Below are positions 1 through 7,542 of a stretch of DNA of 56,866 nucleotides, piece by piece (position 1 is the stretch's first letter; every line of letters starts with the position of its first letter). Source of the stretch: Parabacteroides sp. AM08-6 (GTDB lineage Bacteria > Bacteroidota > Bacteroidia > Bacteroidales > Tannerellaceae); assembly GCF_003473295.1 (NCBI RefSeq), contig NZ_QRMP01000025.1, positions 1 through 56,866 on the forward strand, in the 5' to 3' direction. The position numbers and the translations under genes were made by a program. The notes under the pieces are model-generated. The model was not told where the DNA came from. It was given only the letters and a program-made list of their open reading frames with translations, and did no database searches.

Positions 1-273
1 AAAAAGAAAGTAATAGTTTATCAAAACAAACATAGTGATAATAGTTGGAGTGACTTTAATCCTCCTAAAGGCGGAGCAATCAGTAGACTGAGCAAAACTC
101 ATCACCGTATATTGGTCGCGACAGGTGAACTTGAGAGAGTGGAAATGTTATACCTGTTGACGTATTTCTTGAATTCATATTCTGGAAGAAGAGATATGAG
201 CTGTGCGAATCTTTGTTCCTTTCTTCATGGCGTAATAAATAGAGTTGTATTACAAGTAAATGTAAAGTTATAG
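1..273 (+). CDS. 3' end of an unidentified protein (partial)
   Basis: Frame 1 is open from the first base of the window to a TAG at 271-273, giving 90 codons without a start, so the gene begins upstream of the window. The encoded end contains SWSDFNPPKGGAIS and continues through HHRILVATGELERVEML to a C-terminus ending in QVNVKL. Its composition is that of a normal globular protein (charged and aromatic residues spread evenly), unlike the neighbouring AT-rich frames, so I think it is real coding sequence. I do not recognise the family. About 435 bases separate it from the next gene, so it is probably not in the same operon. Confidence 0.5.
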   Translation, partial: KKKVIVYQNKHSDNSWSDFNPPKGGAISRLSKTHHRILVATGELERVEMLYLLTYFLNSYSGRRDMSCANLCSFLHGVINRVVLQVNVKL

Positions 274-410
274 AATTAAAAAAAACGAATACAAAATAAC
301 TTGCTGAAATACAGTTTGTTAATTGATAATCTAGAATGTTTCTCCGAAGACTGGTAATCAAAATAATATTTTCTAATAATAGTATATATGTTATATAATC
401 TGCATAAACT

Positions 411-475
411 TATATTTTCTTGTATATTTTCTTGTATATTTTCTTGTATATTTTCTTGTATATTTTCTTGTATTT
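411..475. repeat. 12-bp tandem repeat, about five copies
   Basis: Four exact copies of TGTATATTTTCT run from 421 to 468, with a partial copy before them (411-420) and a truncated one after (469-474). The array sits in the 274-707 intergenic stretch, just upstream of a TATCTTTG box. Because 12 is a multiple of three, it creates an artificial open frame repeating the residues YIFL. Confidence 0.9.
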
Positions 476-499
476 TGATATATTATTACATTTTTTCTA

Positions 500-507
500 T
501 ATCTTTG
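500..507 (+). promoter_or_regulatory. -7 box TATCTTTG of a candidate promoter
   Basis: TATCTTTG matches the Bacteroidetes TAnnTTTG -7 consensus. A TTTG lies about 22 bases upstream, just after the 12-bp tandem repeat. It could drive the beta-propeller gene at 708 through a leader of about 190 bases, or a short AT-rich reading frame starting at 538 that I do not trust. The rest of 274-707 holds nothing else I can support. Confidence 0.35.
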
Positions 508-707
508 TCGAGAATTTAAAATTTGCGTTGAAGATTATGAAGAATTTATTAGTGTATAACAATTGGAGGGCAAATTGGATGTGTTTGCTTTGTTTGGAAG
601 TTCATCTCTTCCATTTTGCGAACGCATGGGAAAAAAGTATATTTTATAAATCACATTGATTACGACAATTCTTTTTTGTATATCCTCTTTATAAAAATTA
701 TCACAAT

Positions 708-1946
708 ATGAGAAAACAGTATTTGATTAAAACAATTATTCCTTTCTGGTTTATTTTGGTATGTTGCAGTTGCCAAGAATTAATAATGAAGAATAAGCCT
801 TTTCCATCTGTCAATTTAGACAGTGTAACTGTAGTTCCAACAAAGGATGAGAAATTTGAAACTATTAAAGTTTCCAATGAGATAAAGGAGCCCATGCCAT
901 CATCAGAACTAATTGAGGACTTTTATTATACTCCATTAGAAACAACAGACAAATCTCTATTTGCTTATTGTAATCATATCGAATTTTATGATAATAAGAT
1001 TTATGCATTTGACAGGCTTGGGACGGAAAAACTTTACCTTTTTGACAATAAAGGAAAATTCCTGAAATCTTTAGGTGAGAAAGGGGGAGCACCCTTTGAA
1101 TTCTATTTGCCAAAATCCTTTGCCATTGACACTAAGCAGGAGCAATTAGTCATTTATGATAATCAAAAAAGAAAATGGATGCAATTCTCATTAAACGGAG
1201 ATTATATAACATCTCACGATGTTCCTTTCCGTATCGGTTGTAATTTTAAGATACTTTCTAACGGAGAATATGTTACAGCTACAGACAAAGGTGCCAGAAA
1301 CAATCATTTAGGCCAATATGATGATTACAAAATTTTGTATACAGACAGTTTAGGGCATTTGCAAAAAGCGGCTTGTTTTTATCAGGAAACAGTTCATTCA
1401 TCTCTGGCATACGATCCTTTGAGTAGAAGAAAGAATGAAATTATATATGCCCCCATGTACTTGAATGAAGTATATACGGTGACAGATACAGCTTTATGCC
1501 TGAGATATAAATTCGATTATAGCGATTTCATTCCTTTTGAAAAGGATAAGATGGGGACGTTTGAAAATTATGAAGATTTTCATGACTATGAATTAGCCCA
1601 TACTTATTTATATAGTTATGTGGAAAACGACACCCACATTATGTTCGTTACAAGCGATAAAGATGATAGACGCTTTATTTCGTTTTATGATAAAAGAAGC
1701 AAAAAACTAGTGAACACTGCCGGGATGTTGAATGACATGGATTTTGTGATGGATTTTGCAAGTGGCTTGTATAGTTACAACGATTATTTTGTCGCATTAG
1801 TTCCACCGGCAACTTTGAAGTCTTTGAAACAAGTTATAGACGAAACGACTCACTATCCGGCAAAAGAGGAAAATATGAGATTGTTCGAGACTATAAAAGA
1901 AGATGATAACTTGGTTGTGGTATTCTTTAAAATTAAGGATTTGTGA
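708..1946 (+). CDS. 6-bladed beta-propeller lipoprotein
   Basis: This is a 412-residue protein with a lipoprotein signal: a basic start (MRKQ), a hydrophobic stretch of about 15 residues and a lipobox ending LVCCSC, so it should be lipidated and face the periplasm or outer membrane. The body from about residue 60 repeats YDNKIYAFD / LYLFDNKGKFLKSLG / LVIYDNQKRKWMQFSLNGDYI, typical of the Bacteroidales 6-bladed beta-propeller proteins (PF17170-like). These are abundant in gut Bacteroidales, and their substrate is unknown. The gene overlaps the following NVEALA-like peptide by four bases, so the two are translationally coupled. That pairing supports the family call. No catalytic residues are evident. 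Confidence 0.8.
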   Translation: MRKQYLIKTIIPFWFILVCCSCQELIMKNKPFPSVNLDSVTVVPTKDEKFETIKVSNEIKEPMPSSELIEDFYYTPLETTDKSLFAYCNHIEFYDNKIYAFDRLGTEKLYLFDNKGKFLKSLGEKGGAPFEFYLPKSFAIDTKQEQLVIYDNQKRKWMQFSLNGDYITSHDVPFRIGCNFKILSNGEYVTATDKGARNNHLGQYDDYKILYTDSLGHLQKAACFYQETVHSSLAYDPLSRRKNEIIYAPMYLNEVYTVTDTALCLRYKFDYSDFIPFEKDKMGTFENYEDFHDYELAHTYLYSYVENDTHIMFVTSDKDDRRFISFYDKRSKKLVNTAGMLNDMDFVMDFASGLYSYNDYFVALVPPATLKSLKQVIDETTHYPAKEENMRLFETIKEDDNLVVVFFKIKDL

Positions 1947-2113
1947 AAATTACTTTAATTAATATCATCGTTTCTGTGATAACATTGGCCGTTGTCGCTG
2001 GTTTGTTTTATTATAACCGCCGACCTTTAGATACTATCGATGATATGACGACATATGCTTTGTTAAGAAATGCAGAAGCGAATGCGTATAATCAATGGAA
2101 AGTCTTTTGCTAA
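1943..2113 (+). CDS. NVEALA-like small secreted peptide
   Basis: A GTG start at 1943 overlaps the stop of the beta-propeller gene (GTGA) and gives 56 residues ending at TAA 2111-2113. The product begins VKITLINIIVSVITLAVVAG, a single hydrophobic signal or membrane segment. It continues FYYNRR, and near the end has LLRNAEANAY, which resembles the NVEAL(A) motif of the Bacteroidetes NVEALA peptide family. Those peptides are usually encoded next to 6-bladed beta-propeller proteins, as here. Their role is unknown, and a modified or exported natural-product-like peptide has been proposed. In many loci the peptide precedes the propeller; here it follows. The GTG start is the only start that keeps the signal segment complete. 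Confidence 0.6.
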   Translation: MKITLINIIVSVITLAVVAGLFYYNRRPLDTIDDMTTYALLRNAEANAYNQWKVFC

Positions 2114-2173
2114 CAAAAAATATTTATGACAAGATAAAAAAGTCTATTCGTTATTTTTGTATTATTATGGGGG

Positions 2174-2342
2174 GTGTCAAAACTAAAATGACCTCTCCGA
2201 AAAGCTGCAGATTGTAACTACAGGACCTAAAAGAGTCGTATCAAGCTCTGTTTTGAGTAATGATACGACTCTTCTTTTTGTCTTTAAGGATGTTCAAGTT
2301 TCAAATCAAAAGCGCATCTAGGCTAAATTTGAGTTTTGACAC
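2174..2342. mobile_element. MITE-like element or IS remnant with 11-bp inverted ends
   Basis: GTGTCAAAACT at 2174-2184 is matched exactly by its reverse complement AGTTTTGACAC at 2332-2342. The sequence outside both ends is similar as well (ATG followed by a G-rich run on each side). The 169-bp interior has no gene but holds a strong hairpin. Ends of the form TGTCAAAAC resemble those of some Bacteroides insertion sequences, so this is probably a non-autonomous derivative or a solo remnant. I could not see a clear target-site duplication. Confidence 0.5.
2231..2280 (+). terminator. Rho-independent-type hairpin inside the MITE-like element
   Basis: AAGAGTCGTATCA (2231-2243) pairs perfectly with TGATACGACTCTT (2261-2273) over 13 bp, and is followed by CTTTTTG. 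It may end transcription of the beta-propeller/peptide pair. Confidence 0.7.
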
Positions 2343-2824
2343 AACCTCATGGGTTCACTTTAAAATATGAAATAATTATCATTAATATGGAGTTGGACTT
2401 CATGTGGAAATCTATATATAAACAGGTGGGTGTTGTTTTGATATATAATATTGAGTATGACTTGATTGTATAATCTATGATAAATATAAAAACTGTAATT
2501 TTTAATCTGATGAAAAGATAATTAAATGCCTATTTGAACATGATTACCGAGTATCTTTAAATTGTAAATTGTAAAAAGAATATAATGAATTTCTCTGTCA
2601 GATATAATAGGTTTTTATGGAATGAATGATTAAAGCAGTTGTTTGTGATTTTATGCTTACATATTGCGGATATAACGAATTTGTTTGTCCTGTACGTTCT
2701 TTTTACAAATACAAAATAAGATAAATACTTGCAGGAGTCATAGAATCTGACGAATATTGTATTCTTTTTCGCAACAACTAGGCGGGATATCGGATTATAA
2801 TAGAAACAATTAATAATTAGGGGT
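2343..2824. other. AT-rich intergenic stretch without a supported gene
   Basis: Between the MITE-like element and the cobalamin adenosyltransferase I see only AT-rich sequence with stops in all frames. No RNA gene, repeat or convincing promoter pair could be identified. Confidence 0.6.
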
Positions 2825-3388
2825 ATGAAAAAGAGTATTATATATACCGGCACGGGTGATAAAGGCACTACTTCGCTGGTTGGGGGAGAACGGGTTTCCA
2901 AAGCGCATGCGCGGATTGAAAGTTATGGGACAATCGATGAACTGAACTCTTTTATCGGTTTGTTGATGACGGCATTGGAGGATGAGAAGGATTTGGATTT
3001 TCTCCGGTTTGTTCAACATAAATTGTTCACCATCGGTTCTTATCTGGCAACCAACCAGGAACATACGGAGCTGAAAATGGAAAGCAAAGTGACGCCGGAA
3101 ACAATTACGCGCATTGAAACGGAAATAGACCGTATCGACAATGAATTACCGAAGATGCGTAATTTTGTTCTGCCGGGTGGAAACCGGTCGGCTTCACTGG
3201 CTCATGTCTGCCGTACCGTTTGCCGGCGTGCCGAGCGCCAGATTTATCGTTTGGCAGAGACGACTCCGGTAGAAGAGCCTGTACTTATTTTTGTAAACAG
3301 ACTGTCTGATTATCTGTTTGTTCTGGCCCGTAAAGAGTGCATAAAGAATAATGGTAAAGAAATAATATGGGATTATACTTGTATCTAA
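2825..3388 (+). CDS. Cob(I)alamin adenosyltransferase, PduO/MMAB type
   Basis: This enzyme transfers the adenosyl group of ATP to cob(I)alamin to make adenosylcobalamin in the cytoplasm. The 187-residue protein has the PduO-type signature: N-terminal [13 protein letters not shown] (ATP-binding start, residues about 6-18), a [13 protein letters not shown] segment, LPGGN near residue 120, and an R-rich helix [10 protein letters not shown] typical of the trimeric family. Length matches the family (about 180-190). The ATG at 2825 follows AATTAGGGGT. It is the first gene after the intergenic stretch. The DUF2795 gene downstream has its own promoter overlapping this gene's 3' end. Confidence 0.93.
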   Translation: MKKSIIYTGTGDKGTTSLVGGERVSKAHARIESYGTIDELNSFIGLLMTALEDEKDLDFLRFVQHKLFTIGSYLATNQEHTELKMESKVTPETITRIETEIDRIDNELPKMRNFVLPGGNRSASLAHVCRTVCRRAERQIYRLAETTPVEEPVLIFVNRLSDYLFVLARKECIKNNGKEIIWDYTCI

Positions 3389-3408
3389 AGAATATTGTTT
3401 TATTTTTG
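3379..3408 (+). promoter_or_regulatory. Promoter for the DUF2795 gene
   Basis: TTG at 3379-3381, 19 bases, then TATTTTTG at 3401-3408 fits the Bacteroidetes -33/-7 pattern. It overlaps the last codons of the cobalamin adenosyltransferase gene and lies 55 bases before the DUF2795 start. Confidence 0.55.
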
Positions 3409-3462
3409 CGGAAAATTTGAGAACCTGACCACCGTAAGATGGTTAATTAATACTTGACAGCT

Positions 3463-3684
3463 ATGTATTGGACATTAGAGTTAGCTTCAAAATTGGAAGA
3501 CGCACCCTGGCCTGCAACCAAGGATGAATTGATTGATTATGCACAACGTTCTGGTGCGCCATTGGAAGTTATTGAGAATCTGCAGGAAATGGAGGATGAA
3601 GGTGAGATTTACGAATGTATGGAAGATATCTGGCCCGACTATCCAAGTAAAGAAGACTTTTTCTTTAACGAGGAGGAATACTAA
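3463..3684 (+). CDS. DUF2795 family small acidic protein
   Basis: This is a 73-residue acidic protein starting MYWTLELASKLEDAPWPATK, with the LIDYAQRSGAPLEVIENLQ helix-turn pattern of DUF2795 (PF11387) and a very acidic tail (DIWPDYPSKEDFFFNEEEY). The ATG at 3463 is preferred over an in-frame TTG three codons upstream because homologues start at MYWTL. The gene is widely conserved in Bacteroidales as a single cytoplasmic ORF. The function is unknown. It has its own promoter upstream and a hairpin terminator downstream, so it is probably monocistronic. Confidence 0.85.
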   Translation: MYWTLELASKLEDAPWPATKDELIDYAQRSGAPLEVIENLQEMEDEGEIYECMEDIWPDYPSKEDFFFNEEEY

Positions 3685-3697
3685 GAGAAATTTAAGA

Positions 3698-3740
3698 TTA
3701 AATCCCTGTTAGTCAATTAGATTAGTGGGGATTTAATTTG
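3698..3740 (+). terminator. Hairpin terminator after the DUF2795 gene
   Basis: TTAAATCCC (3698-3706) pairs with GGGATTTAA (3728-3736), followed by TTTG. Confidence 0.6.
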
Positions 3741-3926
3741 TTTGGACAAAAGTCATTACCTTTACGAAGGTTTGTGAGTATTGCCGCAACTTGTATTTTC
3801 AACTCAAACATCCTCTAGTATGGGAGGAGCTAAACGACTATATCCTCAAACTCGACAAACTTCGTCAAAATGACTATAGGCTAAATTGTTACCTCTCGTT
3901 TATTAAAGAAATAATTCATAAAATAA

Positions 3927-4151
3927 TGCGATATAATATATTCCTTTTCATCACTAGCTAAGACACTCCGCGCGCATTGTGATAGCGCAAAATATCGTAT
4001 TTGGATCTGTACCCCATTTATTGGCGGCAGAAAAGACATGTTACGTATTATCGGAGGATCATGGAAGAGAAGTGACATAGACTTCAGGGTGGTTACTGAT
4101 ATAGAAACCGGATTTATACGACAGGACACTTTTAACGAGTTCACCAACTGA
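3927..4151 (+). pseudogene. Remnant of a phospholipase D-like nuclease gene
   Basis: A 74-codon open frame without a good start encodes SLAKTLRAHCDSAKYRIWIC, then TPFIGG, then SDIDFRVVTDIETGFI. The pattern of an IWIC-PFIGG strand followed by DIDFRVVTD is that of the N-terminal half of PLD-superfamily nuclease or helicase-associated domains. The HxK motifs that should follow are absent because the frame stops at TGA 4149-4151. An adjacent 74-codon frame at 3737-3961 (containing NLYFQLKHPLVWEEL) overlaps it in another frame and may be the upstream part of the same gene before a frameshift. I infer a decayed defence nuclease next to the intact restriction system. Confidence 0.45.
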
Positions 4152-4279
4152 GTTTGAAGACGGGGATGCTGGTTATGACAGACTGATGATTTTGCCAACA
4201 TACTCTTCCGAGACGGAGAAGATGGATAAGTATCTTGCACGGTGTTCCAGATACATTGTTGTTTTCTTGTCTCATTTTA

Positions 4280-4310
4280 TTGGGGAAGTGAATCGTTATC
4301 GCTATTTTTG
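4280..4310 (+). promoter_or_regulatory. Promoter of the DpnII-type restriction operon
   Basis: TTG at 4280-4282, 20 bases, then TATTTTTG at 4303-4310, 44 bases before the first methyltransferase start. A second possible -7-like GATATTTG lies closer to the start at about 4340. Confidence 0.55.
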
Positions 4311-4354
4311 CATAATACTGCGAAAATTGTCTTAGCAGTGATATTTGGAATTAA

Positions 4355-5266
4355 ATGAAAAGAATCGATACATATCCGGCAAGGCCATTTGTTAAGTGGG
4401 TTGGGGGAAAAACCCAACTTCTTGATGATATAAAGAAGACTTTGCCTCATGATTTGTCACAGTGTGATGGAGTGACGTATGTTGAACCGTTTATTGGGGG
4501 CGGAGCTGTCTTGTTTTGGATTTTACAGGAATATCCAAATATCACAAAAGCAATAATCAATGATGTCAATGCAGAGCTAATATGCACATATCGAGTAATA
4601 AAATCAGATGTTGAGAATTTAATCATCGAGCTGAATCGACTTCAAGCAGAATATCTTCCGCTTGATGAAGTTGCAAGGAAAGAATATTATCTTTCTCAAC
4701 GTACTCGTTTTAATGATGAGGAAAATTCTGATGTTGAAACGGCTGCATTATTCATATTTCTTAACCGTACCTGTTTCAATGGATTATATCGTGTAAACTC
4801 AAAGGGTAAATTTAATGTTCCTCATGGTAGATATGCGAATCCGAAAATTTGTGATGAAGAAACATTAAGGGCTGATTCTGCTGTTCTTCAGCGCGTCGAA
4901 ATTCTCTGTGGTGATTTCGCACAGACAGGAAAGTACGCAGGAAACAATGTACTATACTATTTTGATCCTCCGTATCGCCCATTGACAGAAACATCGGCAT
5001 TTACGTCTTATTCAAAAGATGGCTTTGATGATGCTGAACAAAAAAGATTACGTGATTTTTGCGATCGGATTGCAAAGAAACATTCTTTTTTTGTGGCAAG
5101 TAACTCAGACCCTCAAAATGTGAATAATGATGACGATTTTTTTGATCACCTTTATAAAATGTTTTCCATTAAACGTGTATTTGCGTCAAGAATGATAAAT
5201 TCAAAAGGGAATGGTCGTGGGGCTATTTCCGAAATAATGATTTCAAATATTGCTAATGCTTACTGA
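4355..5266 (+). CDS. Dam/DpnM-type adenine-N6 DNA methyltransferase
   Basis: This is a 303-residue alpha-class N6-adenine methyltransferase (MethyltransfD12/Dam family), expected to methylate GATC and protect DNA from the adjacent endonuclease. Visible motifs are PFVKWVGGKTQLL near the N-terminus and YVEPFIGGGAVLFW (S-adenosylmethionine-binding motif I region). LFIFLNRTCFNGLYRVN follows, and then the catalytic DPPY in VLYYFDPPYRPLTETSAF at about residue 205. Length is usual for Dam and DpnM. The stop at 5264-5266 is followed one base later by the endonuclease ATG, so expression is coupled. Specificity is inferred from the DpnII-family endonuclease next door. Confidence 0.92.
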   Translation: MKRIDTYPARPFVKWVGGKTQLLDDIKKTLPHDLSQCDGVTYVEPFIGGGAVLFWILQEYPNITKAIINDVNAELICTYRVIKSDVENLIIELNRLQAEYLPLDEVARKEYYLSQRTRFNDEENSDVETAALFIFLNRTCFNGLYRVNSKGKFNVPHGRYANPKICDEETLRADSAVLQRVEILCGDFAQTGKYAGNNVLYYFDPPYRPLTETSAFTSYSKDGFDDAEQKRLRDFCDRIAKKHSFFVASNSDPQNVNNDDDFFDHLYKMFSIKRVFASRMINSKGNGRGAISEIMISNIANAY

Positions 5267-5267
5267 T

Positions 5268-6125
5268 ATGAGAAACTTTGATAGTTGGCTTGCCGGGTTT
5301 AGACCTTCCATTGCCGATTATAAATATTACGTTGACTTCAATAAGGTATTCAATAATGTGGATGCTATCAAAATTCCACTCAATATATTGAACTCATTGA
5401 TTGGCTCTAAAAACATTGAAGAGGAGTTCAGAAATATTCTGGCACAATATCCTGAGACATTAAAATGTATTCCTATTCTTTTAGCCAAACGTGAACTTGA
5501 TATTATGGCTATGGATGAAGAAGGACAGATTGACTTCCATTTCGACAAACCAAACTGCACAAATGAGAATTATGTGAAATTCATGCGAAAGACAGGTCTG
5601 TTTGATTTGATGGAGAACCATATTGTCAACAATCTTGTGGATTATGTGACAGGTATAGAAACCGGACTTGATTCTAACGGACGGAAGAATCGCGGAGGTC
5701 ATCTAATGGAAAATCTGTTGGAGAGTTTTCTTTGTAAAGCCGGCCTCGTGAAAGGGGAGAATTATTTCAAGGAAATGTATATCCATGAAATCGAAGCTAA
5801 ATGGGGTATAGACCTCTCATCCATTTCTAATAATGGTGGCGCAGAGAAGAGGTTTGATTTTGTTGTAAAGGGTGCGAATACCGTTTACGGAATAGAGACA
5901 AACTTTTATACCAGTAGTGGCTCAAAACTGAACGAAACTGCCCGTAGTTATAAAACCATTACAATGGAAACCAAAGATTTGGGCTATTTTAAGTTTGTTT
6001 GGTTTACAGACGGTTGTGGTTGGCGCAGTGCAAAAAACAATCTGAAAGAGACCTTTGATGTATTGGAACACCTTTATAATATTGCGGATCTTGAAAACGG
6101 AATAATTTCAAAAGTTCTTATCTAA
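5268..6125 (+). CDS. DpnII/MboI-type type II restriction endonuclease
   Basis: This is a 285-residue endonuclease of the DpnII/MboI family (PF04556), predicted to cut unmethylated GATC. Family features visible are the N-terminal MRNFDSWLAGFRPSI, the central GIETGLDSNGRKNRGGHLME segment, and RFDFVVKGANTVYGIETNFY followed by GSKLNETARSYK. The last block carries the family's E-x-N nuclease core. I chose ATG 5268, one base after the methyltransferase stop, over an in-frame ATG at 5250 inside that gene, because family members begin with an M-x-x-F-x-x-WL sequence. The second methyltransferase starts directly after this stop, so the order is M-R-M. In Streptococcus DpnII the nuclease comes last. 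Confidence 0.92.
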   Translation: MRNFDSWLAGFRPSIADYKYYVDFNKVFNNVDAIKIPLNILNSLIGSKNIEEEFRNILAQYPETLKCIPILLAKRELDIMAMDEEGQIDFHFDKPNCTNENYVKFMRKTGLFDLMENHIVNNLVDYVTGIETGLDSNGRKNRGGHLMENLLESFLCKAGLVKGENYFKEMYIHEIEAKWGIDLSSISNNGGAEKRFDFVVKGANTVYGIETNFYTSSGSKLNETARSYKTITMETKDLGYFKFVWFTDGCGWRSAKNNLKETFDVLEHLYNIADLENGIISKVLI

Positions 6126-7007
6126 ATGCCTGCAGCCTACTATAAGTCAGAGAACAAGGATTTTACTCTTTTAAAAGGAGATTGTATCGAACTGCTGAAT
6201 TCTTTTGATTTTAAGTTCGATATGATTTTCACAGACCCGCCCTACCACTTGTCAAATGGAGGAATTAGTGTTCAAAGCGGTAAGATGGTATCTGTCAATA
6301 AAGGCGATTGGGACAAGTCCAACGGGTATGAGGAAGATTATTTGTTTGATAAATCATGGATTTCAGCTTGTCGGAATAAACTGAAAAGCAATGGAACAAT
6401 TTGGATAAGCGGTACATATCATAATATCTTCTCTGTGGCAAGATGTCTGACAGAACTGGGATTTAGAATCTTGAATTGTATTACTTGGGAGAAAACAAAC
6501 CCTCCTCCAAACCTGTCCTGCAAATATTTCACACATTCGGCAGAATACATTCTTTGGGCTCGTAAGGAACAAAAAGTACCTCATTATTTTAACTATGAAC
6601 TGATGAAGAAGATTAATGGAGGTACTCAAATGCGTGATGTGTGGAGATTACCTGCGATTGCTCCATGGGAGAAGTCTTGCGGAAAGCATCCCACTCAAAA
6701 GCCATTATGCGTTTTATCGCGGATAATTCAGGCTTCTACTTTACCCGGTGCATGGATTTTAGACCCATTCACAGGCAGTAGTACAACTGGCATTGCTGCA
6801 AACCTATTGGGGCGTCGTTTCCTTGGCATAGATCAAAATGAGGAGTTCTTGGAACTGAGTAAAACTCGTCGTGAAGAGCTGAATAGCATTAATAGGATAA
6901 ATGAAATTCTGATAAAATTGGAAAAACAGGCCAATCTATTCCGTGATAGCGATGTCAATGTCTTTTGTGAGTCTGATGTATATTATGGCCCGGAGCTTCC
7001 GTTCTAA
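6126..7007 (+). CDS. DpnA-type second DNA methyltransferase
   Basis: This is a 293-residue beta-class methyltransferase: the catalytic motif TDPPYHLSNGG (about residues 36-46) precedes the cofactor motif LDPFTGSSTTGIAA (about 218-231), with the KHPTQKP block between. It is homologous to DpnA/M.MboIB. In the DpnII system DpnA can methylate single-stranded GATC DNA and helps establish protection after transfer. The ATG follows the endonuclease TAA without a gap (TAA then ATG). The presence of both enzymes makes this a complete DpnII-like operon. The C-terminal 50 residues are less conserved. Confidence 0.9.
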   Translation: MPAAYYKSENKDFTLLKGDCIELLNSFDFKFDMIFTDPPYHLSNGGISVQSGKMVSVNKGDWDKSNGYEEDYLFDKSWISACRNKLKSNGTIWISGTYHNIFSVARCLTELGFRILNCITWEKTNPPPNLSCKYFTHSAEYILWARKEQKVPHYFNYELMKKINGGTQMRDVWRLPAIAPWEKSCGKHPTQKPLCVLSRIIQASTLPGAWILDPFTGSSTTGIAANLLGRRFLGIDQNEEFLELSKTRREELNSINRINEILIKLEKQANLFRDSDVNVFCESDVYYGPELPF

Positions 7008-7046
7008 TACTCACGATGGCGGATTACTATATTCAAGAGGTTTTTT

Positions 7047-7335
7047 TTAATCTCTTGTACCTTCAATACATTCTTTTGTCCATAAGATCGTAAGGCAAAA
7101 TTGATGAGCATCAGGGTTTTGTTTTTCACACAAGCAGAATAATTCTAATATCAAAGCAATCCCCCGATGGACATCGTTCCATCTACCCTCACATTGCCGT
7201 ATAGTTCTTCAATTTGCCCTATAGTGGTAGGCACATATGCAGATCTTTCTTCAGCTGAGTTAAAGGGATGACAAACTTCGTAAAAGCGGAGATAATAATT
7301 AAGAAGACCAATAATTTCTTCTTTATAGTGTTGCT
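7047..7335 (-). pseudogene. Broken reverse-strand gene of unknown family
   Basis: On the minus strand one frame reads YKEEIIGLLNYYLRFYEVCH and continues to TIGQIEELYG. A different frame then continues EGRWNDVHRGIALILELF and on to LTILWTKECIEGTRD before TAA at 7047-7049. The two halves have normal protein composition and meet near 7190, which suggests a single gene broken by a frameshift and lacking its 5' end. I do not recognise the family. Together with the PLD-like remnant on the other side, it shows that the restriction operon sits among decayed accessory genes. Confidence 0.35.
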
Positions 7336-7400
7336 ATTAAACTTATGTTTGTTTTTAACTACGTTTATATTATGTGTAATAAAACGCATGTATGTATAAG

Positions 7401-7450
7401 GTAAAAGACGAGGTGGTAGGGCTTTTCGGCTCTCTGCCTCGTTTTTTTAC
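7401..7450 (+). terminator. Strong hairpin terminator upstream of the por operon
   Basis: GTAAAAGACGAGG (7401-7413) pairs with CCTCGTTTTTTTAC (7437-7450), with a run of seven T after the GC-rich core. It isolates the T9SS operon from the accessory region. Confidence 0.75.
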
Positions 7451-7465
7451 CGGAAAGATACAATT

Positions 7466-7473
7466 TATCTTTG
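7466..7473 (+). promoter_or_regulatory. -7 box TATCTTTG of the porPKLMN operon
   Basis: TATCTTTG lies just after the terminator, giving a leader of about 65-70 bases before the porP start. The -33 element is poor (T-rich), which may mean a regulator or alternative sigma factor is needed. Confidence 0.5.
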
Positions 7474-7542
7474 TTTCTTGCGTTTATTTCCGAAAGGGTG
7501 GCACTAAGCCAGCCTGCTTGGGTCGGTATTATTGAGCGTTGA

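Noticed and set aside
411..475. Possible CRISPR-like array
   Set aside because: Units are contiguous 12-mers without spacers, and no cas genes occur in the window.
420..659. 79-codon open frame on the plus strand
   Set aside because: The first part is the 12-bp tandem repeat read as YIFL units, and the rest has no recognisable features or proper start.
4153..4335. 60-codon open frame after the PLD-like remnant
   Set aside because: No good start and no family resemblance. Likely chance or heavily decayed sequence.
7034..7057. CAAGAG/CTCTTG hairpin after the DpnA gene
   Set aside because: Six-bp stem with the T-run in the loop instead of after the stem, too weak to call as a terminator.
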